IMG/VR virus record: IMGVR_UViG_3300027513_000027
Coordinates: 1-45,597 of that record
DNA length: 45,597 bases
Origin: a virus
Direction: 5' to 3' (one strand)
The position numbers and the translations under genes are program-made. Below are positions 23,145-29,788 of the stretch, piece by piece. Below the pieces are notes generated by a model, which saw only the letters and a program-made list of their open reading frames with translations, searched no databases and was not told where the DNA came from. Each line of letters starts with the position of its first letter. Positions within the stretch are counted from its first letter, which is position 1.

Positions 23145-23885
23145 ATGAACTTAGGACTATTACGTATAGTAAAAATGAGTGATATTGTATGCGACTTAGA
23201 TACGCGTGCGCGTCAGAGCTATGGAATAATAAGTGATCTTGCCAACTCAATCAATGAGCAAGGCTTGATTCATCCTATAGTGTTGTACTCTCCAAATGGA
23301 GAAGCACCATACACGTTAGTTGCAGGAGCAAGGAGACACCAGGCGTGTCTTAATGTGCTAAAGTGGACAGAAATCTCATGCCGTATTTATAACACGTTAA
23401 TGACTGAGCACGAATTGAAAGCTATAGAATTGCACGAGAATTTAGACAGGAAAGATTTGACCAAGGACGAGGAATCGTACTTACGTGCACAGTTGCATAA
23501 AACACTGGTCGAAATACACGGTCCAAAAATAGCCAAAAGTCCAACTGCACCTGGCCAGTCCGTTAGTGATACCGCTAAACTACTTGGTGTACATCGTAGT
23601 ACGTTACATAGGGATATTAATGCTGTAAAGCAACCTCCGTTCGTGCCAACCTCTCCTCAAAATTTAACGCGTGATGAGTGGACTGCTTATGTGAAGTCTG
23701 GAGGTAAAACTGATAAACCAAACCCTTTGTTGCATGATGCAACAAAGCAACAATGGTCCACTAATTTACGAACCGTATTTATACGCATCGCACAACAATT
23801 AGTTATAAGGGCGCAAGCTGATGCACCGCCTGAAGAATTACGCGAATTGCTGAAGCTGCTTAGTGCTAATATAGAAAGGTCTTGA
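23145..23885 (+). CDS. ParB-like nuclease/DNA-binding protein
   Basis: The product is 246 aa. The ParB/sulfiredoxin domain covers about residues 8-90: 'DLANSINEQGLIHPIVLY', then 'LVAGARRHQAC' (the CTP/phosphate-binding box). A helix-turn-helix near 140-160 reads 'SVSDTAKLLGVHRSTLHRDI'. No catalytic methyltransferase part, unlike its paralog at 29788, with which it shares the N-terminal 170 residues closely. Likely roles are DNA binding, segregation-like or transcriptional control. It ends its operon. Confidence 0.8.
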   Translation: MNLGLLRIVKMSDIVCDLDTRARQSYGIISDLANSINEQGLIHPIVLYSPNGEAPYTLVAGARRHQACLNVLKWTEISCRIYNTLMTEHELKAIELHENLDRKDLTKDEESYLRAQLHKTLVEIHGPKIAKSPTAPGQSVSDTAKLLGVHRSTLHRDINAVKQPPFVPTSPQNLTRDEWTAYVKSGGKTDKPNPLLHDATKQQWSTNLRTVFIRIAQQLVIRAQADAPPEELRELLKLLSANIERS

Positions 23886-23921
23886 ATCAGCCTTAAAATG
23901 CAAAAGCAGTGAAAAAAGGGC

Positions 23922-23950
23922 TTGACAAACGGATTAAAGTGTGTTATAAT
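23922..23950 (+). promoter_or_regulatory. Early/middle promoter before the DNA module
   Basis: TTGACA (23922-23927), 17-base spacer ending in TGT, TATAAT (23945-23950), with ATG at the seventh base after the -10. AAAGTGTG inside the spacer is shared with early promoter 1. Confidence 0.9.
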
Positions 23951-23956
23951 CTCTGT

Positions 23957-24019
23957 ATGATTGGAGGTGGGAACGAAAACTTAATTTCTGAAAGGGCTGC
24001 ACGAACTTATCTCATTTAA
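23957..24019 (+). CDS. Possible 20-aa leaderless leader peptide
   Basis: ATG at the predicted first transcribed base opens 'MIGGGNENLISERAARTYLI' and ends in TAA 22 bases before the next gene. Only its position at the promoter, repeated at other promoters, argues for translation. Confidence 0.3.
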   Translation: MIGGGNENLISERAARTYLI

Positions 24020-24041
24020 CGTATCACACGAAAGGTAATCA

Positions 24042-24599
24042 ATGAAATCCGAGCAAATTAGCGTAAAGACACAGGGCAAGCCAGAGATAGAATTCTCCTA
24101 CGATTTCTCTGAGACGCTTCCAGAAGCGGTGAAAACGTACGGTGAGGATGACGTACATGAACTCTTCAAGCGTGCACTTACAATTGCTGCTCAAGCAAAT
24201 GCACGCAAGATGCTAGCAGCTGGCCTAACACCTGAGCGTATTCAGATAGAAATGAGCAACTGGAAGCCCGGCGTTTCTGTGCGTTTGACTTCTTCTATTA
24301 AGACAGTTGATCCGATGAAAGTTATTAGTGAGAACTTCGATGATTGGACTCCTGAACGCCAGGAAGAAATCCTACGGCTTATTCAGGAGCGATTCGCAAA
24401 GCGTGGCGAGCCAGCAGCTGCTGCTCCAGTTGAGAATGGAACTCCTGAGCCTACAGCAGAAGAGATTGCCGCGATCACTGAAGGAGTAAATGGTGATACT
24501 CAAGAGTCAACGACGCAGACTGTTGAAGCTGCTGCCTCAACTGAGACTCCAGCGCATGACTATAATCCTGCAGAAGGACGCGGACGGCGTAATCGCTAG
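24042..24599 (+). CDS. Abundant early/middle protein with acidic disordered tail
   Basis: The product is 185 aa. The first 110 residues form a compact alpha/beta region ('DVHELFKRALTIAAQANARK', 'QIEMSNWKPGVSVRL'). The last 70 are Glu/Thr/Ala rich and end in a basic GRGRRNR. First conventional gene behind a perfect promoter, like the gene at 15047. It may bind DNA or a host factor. No family recognised. Confidence 0.65.
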   Translation: MKSEQISVKTQGKPEIEFSYDFSETLPEAVKTYGEDDVHELFKRALTIAAQANARKMLAAGLTPERIQIEMSNWKPGVSVRLTSSIKTVDPMKVISENFDDWTPERQEEILRLIQERFAKRGEPAAAAPVENGTPEPTAEEIAAITEGVNGDTQESTTQTVEAAASTETPAHDYNPAEGRGRRNR

Positions 24600-24614
24600 C
24601 AACATAATTGCTGC

Positions 24615-24629
24615 GGTTAAACTTTAACC
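24615..24629 (+). repeat. 15-bp leader palindrome, copy 7
   Basis: Core GGTTAAACTTTAACC with GCTGC and AAAGTG flanks; 53 bases upstream of the start at 24683, so the ribosome site is separate here (AGGAAG). Confidence 0.9.
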
Positions 24630-24682
24630 AAAGTGATCTGCCGGATGCTCAATGGTCCGGCAGTCACACTTAGGAAGATATT

Positions 24683-25036
24683 TTGTCTAGATTACTGTAT
24701 ATTGCTGGTCCATACTCTTCTGCCGACAGTAAACAGAAGCGTTCTAACATCGAAGCAGCAATAAACGCAGCTGTATGGTGTGCACGTAATGGTATATACT
24801 ATTTCTGTCCTCACATGAACAGCGCGTATTTTGACGACTTGGCACCAGACGTACCTGTAGAATTCTTCTACAATATGGACTTACGTATTGCAGAGGTGTG
24901 TACTGCAGTATTTATGCTTCCTAATTGGGAACAAAGTAAAGGAGCAACTGAAGAATATCACTTTTTTGCTCGCTCAAATAAGCCCGTATTCTACTGGCCT
25001 AATGAGCAGGAACTATTACTGAAGTGGTACCACTAA
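24683..25036 (+). CDS. DUF4406-like nucleoside deoxyribosyltransferase-fold protein
   Basis: The product is 117 aa from TTG 24683 with AGGAAG upstream. Family hallmarks: 'LLYIAGPYSS', 'NIEAAINAAVWCARNGIYYF', 'CPHMN', and the end 'LPNWEQSKGATEEYHFFARS', where the conserved Glu of 'GATEE' is the candidate catalytic residue. Members resemble nucleoside 2-deoxyribosyltransferases and may act in base exchange or salvage. Substrate unknown. Confidence 0.85.
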   Translation: MSRLLYIAGPYSSADSKQKRSNIEAAINAAVWCARNGIYYFCPHMNSAYFDDLAPDVPVEFFYNMDLRIAEVCTAVFMLPNWEQSKGATEEYHFFARSNKPVFYWPNEQELLLKWYH

Positions 25037-25045
25037 GGAGAATAA

Positions 25046-25396
25046 ATGAGTGACAACAAGAAAGTGTATATCGTGGCTAAAGGATTCCACGATTTTGCTG
25101 CAGCCGAACAACATGGCAAGCTGATATTCCTATCTGATGAGCCAGTTAACAGATCAGCTGTCAGTAATATACTGCGGCAATTCATACCTAAAATGGCAGA
25201 CAGTAAGGAGGATGACTTTATCGTTATAACTGGACTATCAGTGATGTGCTCAATAGCATGCGTGATTTTCGCAATGAAACACAAACGCTTAAATTTGTTG
25301 CTGTTCGATGCTGCAAGTGACAAGTATATCAAACGAAGCGTGTTGTTGGACTCAATACTACAAGTGGAGAAAGAAGTTGACAGAGTACTACAATAA
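25046..25396 (+). CDS. Protein of unknown function in DNA module
   Basis: The product is 116 aa, alpha/beta alternation suggesting a small Rossmann-like or flavodoxin-like domain ('KKVYIVAKGFHDFAAAEQHG', 'DDFIVITGLSVMCSIACVIF', 'NLLLFDA'). AAGGAG lies before ATG 25046, 10 bases after the DUF4406 stop. Its 3' end overlaps the start of the HNH gene. No family recognised. Confidence 0.55.
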   Translation: MSDNKKVYIVAKGFHDFAAAEQHGKLIFLSDEPVNRSAVSNILRQFIPKMADSKEDDFIVITGLSVMCSIACVIFAMKHKRLNLLLFDAASDKYIKRSVLLDSILQVEKEVDRVLQ

Positions 25397-25868
25397 TAAT
25401 CAGGTTAGAATCCAGCGATTTATGCTAGTGATGCATGAGCCTGATGTAGAACAGGAATTCTTAGAGCGGATAGTAAAAACTAGCACGTGTTGGTTGATGA
25501 TAGGAGGTGGATTATATCCTTCTTTTAGGAACGTACATGGCCACGTAGCATCTTGGCTAATACATTACGGTCCTATTCCGGCAGGAATGTTAGTGCTACA
25601 TAAGTGCGATATATTCCACTGTATTCGGCCACAGCATTTATATCTAGGAACCAAGTCTGATAATGCGAAGGATGCTTATAGAAGAGGCCAAATGAAGCAA
25701 GAAAGAGCGCTCGATGGAAACAAGTTTGAAATGGCACGCTATGCTCACGTAGAAATCGGACTCACACAGAAGCAAGTATCACAGCTATTTAATGTAGGAG
25801 TGGCATCAGTCGGAAGAGCACTAAATAGCTCAAAGCGTGGAAGATATACTAAGAGGACTAAGAAATGA
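25377..25868 (+). CDS. HNH endonuclease (HNH_3 type)
   Basis: The product is 163 aa from TTG 25377, chosen because GGAG lies seven bases upstream and the family needs the N-terminal strand. It has 'PAGMLVLHKCDIFHCIRPQH' with the double His/Cys pattern and 'LYLGTKSDNAKDAYRRG' after it, the classic phage homing-endonuclease core, followed by a small helix-turn-helix-like tail ('LTQKQVSQLFNVGVASVGRA'). It overlaps genes on both sides by a few bases. Confidence 0.8.
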   Translation: MTEYYNNNQVRIQRFMLVMHEPDVEQEFLERIVKTSTCWLMIGGGLYPSFRNVHGHVASWLIHYGPIPAGMLVLHKCDIFHCIRPQHLYLGTKSDNAKDAYRRGQMKQERALDGNKFEMARYAHVEIGLTQKQVSQLFNVGVASVGRALNSSKRGRYTKRTKK

Positions 25869-26842
25869 AGTTGTTAGATATTCTGCCTGAGCAGGATACT
25901 TGGAGCGTAATTGATCCGTCAAAGTTATCAGTATACATGTCATGCCCTAGAAAATTCTTCTATGAGCACGTGTTACAATGGAGAGAGGATTATACTAACA
26001 ACCATCTCTGGTTTGGTTCGTGTTGGCACCTGGCAGTCGAGCACTTGTTAAATAATAACTACTCGACTGAGTCTATAGAAGAAGCGTGTGTTATGTTCTA
26101 CAATTCATATCGCTTACAATTGGATAGTGAATCTGATGGTCTTTTCGTGCCAAAGGATCCACAAAATGCTATGCAAACGCTGGTCAAATATGCAGAACGA
26201 TTTCGTACTGATGTTCGTGACTATAACGTACTCGGTACTGAAATTGGCGGCACAGTTCTGATTGCACCTGATTCTCCGATGTTCTTCAAGATTGACGCAC
26301 TCCTGCAACGTAAGCGTGATGGAAAAGTAATTTGTTTGGACCACAAAACTTCGCAGCGTCGAATGAATAACTGGTCAGAACAGTGGTTACTAAGCACGCA
26401 GATGCTCACCTACTTACACGTTCTCTACTGTTTATTCGGTGAATCAGATGAGGTTGGAGGAATACGTGTGCGTTGCAGCTTCTTCTACAAAGCTAAGCCA
26501 AGCGAGTTTGACGAAGCAATAGTCGAGAAGAGCCTAAATCAGATGCAATCATGGCTCACAAGTCAAACTAATTGGTACGACTCACTTCAGTACGACCTGA
26601 AATTTCTACTCGAATCGGAAAGCACTGAAAGTGCAGCTATGCGCTCATTTCCTATGAATGAAAAAGCATGCTTTAATTACGGTAGGAAATGTGCGTACTT
26701 TGACTTCTGTAATGCGTGGAGTAATCCATTAACTAGGTGTGAGCAAGTACCAATGGGCTTCAAGCATGAAGTTTGGGACCCACGTACGGATTCGGGTGCT
26801 AAACAATTTATTGACTTAACCAAGGAGCAAGTAGAAAAATGA
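25865..26842 (+). CDS. PD-(D/E)XK nuclease with predicted Fe-S cluster (RecB/Cas4-like)
   Basis: The product is 325 aa. Motifs: 'SKLSVYMSCPRKFFYEHVL' near 18-36, 'FKIDALLQR' (catalytic Asp) near 140, 'VICLDHKTSQ' (D-x-K) near 155, then 'QMLTYLHVL'. Four Cys (one in SCPRKF and three in CFNYGRKCAYFDFC) suit a 4Fe-4S site as in AddB/Cas4-type exonucleases. It probably resects DNA ends for recombination or replication, next to the Sak4-like ATPase. Confidence 0.85.
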   Translation: MKLLDILPEQDTWSVIDPSKLSVYMSCPRKFFYEHVLQWREDYTNNHLWFGSCWHLAVEHLLNNNYSTESIEEACVMFYNSYRLQLDSESDGLFVPKDPQNAMQTLVKYAERFRTDVRDYNVLGTEIGGTVLIAPDSPMFFKIDALLQRKRDGKVICLDHKTSQRRMNNWSEQWLLSTQMLTYLHVLYCLFGESDEVGGIRVRCSFFYKAKPSEFDEAIVEKSLNQMQSWLTSQTNWYDSLQYDLKFLLESESTESAAMRSFPMNEKACFNYGRKCAYFDFCNAWSNPLTRCEQVPMGFKHEVWDPRTDSGAKQFIDLTKEQVEK

Positions 26843-27000
26843 GTGAACCTATATGCCCTAATTGCAATGGTACTGGTAAAGAAGACGTAGTTATTATTAT
26901 AGCAGGCAAGAAGCACGACAAATGCTCGCTGTGTGATGGCAGTGGCATAGCAACGGATGATGAAGTAGGTGAATTTACACAGTACTTACAGGAGGAATAA
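26839..27000 (+). CDS. DnaJ-type zinc-finger small protein (53 aa)
   Basis: ATG 26839 overlaps the nuclease stop (ATGA) and opens 53 codons. Two CxxCxGxG knuckles are present ('CPNCNGTGK' and 'CSLCDGSGI'), the DnaJ zinc-finger signature, here without a J domain. Its last codons contain the GGAGG of the following gene. It probably assists a protein partner in the recombination operon. Confidence 0.75.
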   Translation: MSEPICPNCNGTGKEDVVIIIAGKKHDKCSLCDGSGIATDDEVGEFTQYLQEE

Positions 27001-27798
27001 ATGCCACTTGATGCACGTATCGAAGCTGAGCGTTTACGTAACTTATATAAGGAAGACCCAAAGCAAAGCTCGTTCAATTTATTACTGATGGGAGAAACTG
27101 GAACGGGGAAAACTTTTATTGCACGTACAGCTCGTAAGCCTGTTCACATAGATAGCTTTGATCCTGGTGGAACACTGTGCTTGCGTGAGTGGATTATGAA
27201 AGGCGATATAGTAGCTGATACTCAGTACGAGAATGAAGATCCTAAATCACCAAAGATGTTCTCTGAGTGGTGTAAGAACTTTGAAGCACGAGAGAAGGAT
27301 AAGTACTTCGAGAGCTTCGGCACATACATGCTGGATTCAAGTACGCTATTCGCTGAAGCAATTATGAACTCTATTCTAAAGGCTGCTAACTTAACAGGGC
27401 AGGCACCAAGATTTACTCATGATTACGTGCCACAAAAGGTACTGATTCACAATTGGTTCAAACGTATACTTGCATTGCCATGTGATGTAATTGTCACGGG
27501 TCATATTGAGCCAATTAAAGACGACGTATTGGGCAGTGTTGAATGGCGCTTCATGACCACCGGCAAAGGTGCAACTATTATTCCTCTGCTATTCACTGAG
27601 AAGTGGATTGCTCACACTAAACTATCAGCTAGTGGTGTTGAGTATCAGATACTCACTCAAAGAACAGGCAAATATGTGGCTAGTAGTAGTATTGCTGCAG
27701 GCAAGCTGGATACATTTGAAGTACCAGATATTAAGAAGATTTTAGCTAAGTGTGGATGGCCAACTACTGATAAACCCAGCTTGTTTGGTAGCAAGTAA
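27001..27798 (+). CDS. Sak4-like RecA-fold ATPase (AAA_24)
   Basis: The product is 265 aa. Walker A 'LLMGETGTGKTFIA' at residues 28-41, Walker B-like 'TYMLDSSTLF' near 111-120, then 'CDVIVTGHIEP' (sensor-like strand). This is the AAA_24/Sak4 phage group linked to single-strand annealing recombination, usually with an SSB-type partner, as found here at 28254. GGAGG precedes ATG 27001. Confidence 0.85.
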   Translation: MPLDARIEAERLRNLYKEDPKQSSFNLLLMGETGTGKTFIARTARKPVHIDSFDPGGTLCLREWIMKGDIVADTQYENEDPKSPKMFSEWCKNFEAREKDKYFESFGTYMLDSSTLFAEAIMNSILKAANLTGQAPRFTHDYVPQKVLIHNWFKRILALPCDVIVTGHIEPIKDDVLGSVEWRFMTTGKGATIIPLLFTEKWIAHTKLSASGVEYQILTQRTGKYVASSSIAAGKLDTFEVPDIKKILAKCGWPTTDKPSLFGSK

Positions 27799-27920
27799 TG
27801 AAACTACGTGAAGTTAGACGTGCGATAATGGAAAGGGATTTAACACACAAGCAGGAATTGTTGCTAGGAGCAGCCGCTCTTTTAGCGGCGTTCATATTCA
27901 TGCTATGGATAGGAGTATAG
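27798..27920 (+). CDS. 40-aa single-span membrane protein
   Basis: ATG overlaps the ATPase stop (TAATG). Basic head ('KLREVRRAIMERDLTHK') then one hydrophobic span ('LLLGAAALLAAFIFMLWIGV') ending the protein. Coupled to the next small gene. The head-span layout suits an inner-membrane anchor or pinholin-like peptide; function unknown. Confidence 0.55.
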   Translation: MKLREVRRAIMERDLTHKQELLLGAAALLAAFIFMLWIGV

Positions 27921-28085
27921 GTGGATCACGACGAGCACTTAAGGATTCATGATGAGCTGTTTAAGGATCTAGCATCATTGAATACTAGAATGGTAGTAGC
28001 TATAGAACGAATCGACAAATCATTAGAAATAGTTATACAGCTGTTACAAGAACGGAGAAATAACGACAGCAGCAATGGAGTTTAG
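27921..28085 (+). CDS. 54-aa coiled-coil peptide
   Basis: GTG 27921 directly follows the membrane gene stop and opens 54 codons of amphipathic helix ('FKDLASLNTRMVVAIERIDK' and so on). The packing suggests the two small genes act together. AGGAG lies inside the end of the previous gene. No family recognised. Confidence 0.5.
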   Translation: MDHDEHLRIHDELFKDLASLNTRMVVAIERIDKSLEIVIQLLQERRNNDSSNGV

Positions 28086-28086
28086 T

Positions 28087-28257
28087 ATGGAGCTTGCAGA
28101 AGAAACCTATAAACTAACGCGGCAATTATACCGTGATGCAATGCGGCTAGTAAATGGTGCGACAGACGATAGCACTAAGAATATAGCCCTTGTTAGAAAG
28201 GAGCATTTATTAAGATTACGCGATACGCTACAAGAGCTAAGAAGGACTAGAAAATGA
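28087..28257 (+). CDS. 56-aa helical protein
   Basis: ATG 28087 is preferred over ATG 28075 because GGAG lies six bases upstream and overlap with the previous gene is avoided. Charged helical sequence ('LTRQLYRDAMRLVNGATDDS'). It overlaps the next gene by 4 bases. No family recognised. Confidence 0.5.
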   Translation: MELAEETYKLTRQLYRDAMRLVNGATDDSTKNIALVRKEHLLRLRDTLQELRRTRK

Positions 28258-28808
28258 TTGAGGAATTAGTAATGGCACGAAAGAATAGAAGTGCACATCC
28301 AACTGACGCTGATTTTCGTGGCGATCAGCAACAGGAACCTAAACTCATGAGAGGTCCGCAAGAGGATGAAGAAACTAAACCAAGTGTAATTAACAGGAGC
28401 GGCAAAATGCCTATTATTGATTTCACTGAATATGATCTCGACAATCTGCCAGAGCTGAAGATACTTCCTGCTGGCACTGAAGCAAAGCTACGCATACTCG
28501 AAGTAAGTATAAAGCCTGACAAGAACAGCGATAATATGCTGCAAATTCGGCTCGACGTTTCTGATGAGCCGTTGGTTAAAGAAGTATACTGGCAGTGCCA
28601 TCTGCCTACTAGGAACATGACTGAAAAGCGAGTAATCATGCTCAAGAGATTTCTCTCTGAATTCTGTGAGGCATTCGAGATAGACAAAACAGCAAGCAAC
28701 GATACGAGTGAGTGGTTAGGACGTGAAGGATGGGCAATACTAGGAGTACGAAGCGACCAAAAGTACGGTGATAGTAACGAGGTAAATAGGTTCCTAAAGC
28801 AACAGTAA
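28254..28808 (+). CDS. Putative ssDNA-binding protein (DUF669-like)
   Basis: The product is 184 aa. After a charged tail the domain 'LPAGTEAKLRILEVSIKPDK' and 'MLQIRLDVSDEPLVKEVYWQ' read like an OB-type strand set, followed by 'MLKRFLSEFCEAFEID'. The C-terminal 'KYGDSNEVNRFL' is typical of the DUF669/phage SSB partners of Sak4. An alternative start is ATG 28272 (GAGG upstream). Role: coating single strands for the Sak4-like ATPase and polymerase. Confidence 0.65.
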   Translation: MIEELVMARKNRSAHPTDADFRGDQQQEPKLMRGPQEDEETKPSVINRSGKMPIIDFTEYDLDNLPELKILPAGTEAKLRILEVSIKPDKNSDNMLQIRLDVSDEPLVKEVYWQCHLPTRNMTEKRVIMLKRFLSEFCEAFEIDKTASNDTSEWLGREGWAILGVRSDQKYGDSNEVNRFLKQQ

Positions 28809-28811
28809 TTT

Positions 28812-28956
28812 GCATATTCCTCCTGGTGACTTAATTATATCACTACAGGTCACTAGTGCTGTCAAGGGACGCTTCGCTTAAACCCTTGACAGCGTGACCT
28901 TTCGTGAAAAGATGTTGGTCACCAGGGGGAAAATGCCTTTAAGGCAAGACCCGGCC
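28812..28956 (-). repeat. Structured intergenic element, copy D (antisense to neighbours)
   Basis: By its edges this copy reads on the minus strand between plus-strand genes. Stem 1: GCATATTCC (28812-28820) with GGAAAATGC (28928-28936). Stem 2: CCTGGTGAC (28822-28830) with GTCACCAGG (28918-28926), 9 bp perfect. Stem 3: CTGTCAAGGG (28859-28868) with CCCTTGACAG (28883-28892), extended by GGTCAC/GTGACC. Its loop contains GCGAAGC, known as a very stable DNA mini-hairpin. Confidence 0.85.
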
Positions 28957-29018
28957 CAACAGCATCGGTCTTATAAGGGCAGCACGGTGCGAGCTGCATC
29001 AGTGCCACAACCTGCTGC

Positions 29019-29033
29019 GGTTAAACTTTAACC
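29019..29033 (+). repeat. 15-bp leader palindrome, copy 8
   Basis: Core GGTTAAACTTTAACC with GCTGC and ACAGGAG; 19 bases upstream of ATG 29053 and 62 bases after element D. Confidence 0.9.
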
Positions 29034-29052
29034 ACAGGAGTGAGAGCATGCT

Positions 29053-29280
29053 ATGAATAAGCCTTATACACACAGGATAACATTTGAGGTAACTGATCAG
29101 CAATATAACAAGCTCAAGCAGCACCTGGAGCATGGCCAGCTTAAGCAAGTCTTCAGTGTAATAGTGGATGATGCAATAGTTATGCTCGATGAGTTTGGCC
29201 AATACTTTGTGCTCGCAATGCTTAGCCGCGAGGTGAGTTACAAGCGTACAGTTCAAGACTACATGAGGAGAGTGGAATGA
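29053..29280 (+). CDS. Small RHH-like protein
   Basis: The product is 75 aa. 'THRITFEVTDQQYNKLKQHL' then 'FSVIVDDAIVMLDEFG' fits the strand-helix-helix of ribbon-helix-helix regulators. Ribosome site AGGAG in the palindrome flank. It could be a regulator acting on nearby palindromes, but nothing in the sequence shows this. Confidence 0.5.
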   Translation: MNKPYTHRITFEVTDQQYNKLKQHLEHGQLKQVFSVIVDDAIVMLDEFGQYFVLAMLSREVSYKRTVQDYMRRVE

Positions 29281-29289
29281 AAGTGCTCT

Positions 29290-29304
29290 GGTTAGATTTT
29301 AACC
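29290..29304 (+). repeat. 15-bp leader palindrome, copy 9
   Basis: Core GGTTAGATTTTAACC followed by AAAGGAG. A 64-codon frame (29277-29471) starting in the palindrome runs into element E and is not accepted as a gene; element E and the start at 29558 follow. Confidence 0.9.
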
Positions 29305-29396
29305 AAAGGAGATTCATGCGTGCTATAATCCCAAAGCGTAATGGCCCGAGCTTGCGAGGGAAGGTGATACGGTCCAAGTACAGACTCCCACTTCCC

Positions 29397-29550
29397 GAGC
29401 CGACAAGACTTTTTCCGGCAGAGCCTACTCTTGCTTCCAGCAAACGAGCAGGTTGTCAAGTTGCCCCGTAGGGGTCGAACGTAGTGAGTCTTGACAAGCA
29501 GCGCAGTGCAGCATCATAATCCCTAGGCTCTGCAAGGAAATAGGATTGCG
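29397..29550 (+). repeat. Structured intergenic element, copy E
   Basis: Stem 1: CTTTTTCC (29409-29416) opposite GGAAATAG (29536-29543). Stem 2: AGAGCCTA (29420-29427) with TAGGCTCT (29524-29531), 8 bp perfect. Stem 3: TTGTCAAG (29453-29460) with CTTGACAA (29490-29497). It lies in the leader of the gene at 29558, 93 bases after palindrome copy 9. A CCCC-GTA-GGGG hairpin sits in the stem-3 loop. Confidence 0.85.
29491..29520 (+). promoter_or_regulatory. Possible promoter overlapping stem 3 of element E
   Basis: TTGACA (29491-29496), 18-base spacer, CATAAT (29515-29520). It lacks the TGn that all perfect promoters here have, and the -35 is part of a structural arm, so it may be incidental. Confidence 0.3.
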
Positions 29551-29557
29551 AGGATAA

Positions 29558-29788
29558 ATGGCTTCATTAGATGACTTAAAAATAATCAGCTTATCTAACT
29601 TACCTCCTGAAGAAGGAATGAAACTGGTCCTCGAAATGCGCCTACGTCGTAGATTAGTAGAACCTAAGCCTACCCGTGAGAAACGTAAAGAGATTACTGC
29701 CGAATCCGCAATAGCTAATCTTAGTGAAAAGCAATTAGCTGATCTCTATTACACATTAATGGCTAAGCGCCAGGAGAATCTACTGTAA
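29558..29788 (+). CDS. Small protein coupled to ParB-methyltransferase
   Basis: The product is 76 aa, helical and basic in the centre ('LRRRLVEPKPTREKRKEI'). GAGGATAA precedes ATG 29558. Its stop overlaps the ATG of the fusion protein (TAATG), so they are made together. No family recognised; it might be a partner or regulator of the methyltransferase. Confidence 0.6.
   Translation: MASLDDLKIISLSNLPPEEGMKLVLEMRLRRRLVEPKPTREKRKEITAESAIANLSEKQLADLYYTLMAKRQENLL

Noticed and set aside
28834-28865. TTGACA and TATAAT on the minus strand inside element D
   Set aside because: The spacer is 20 bases rather than 17, and the -35 is part of stem 3; unlikely to be an efficient promoter.
29277-29471. 64-codon frame overlapping the palindrome and element E
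   Set aside because: It runs through a repeated structural element and has no homology or independent codon pattern; the small frame across element A is rejected for the same reason.
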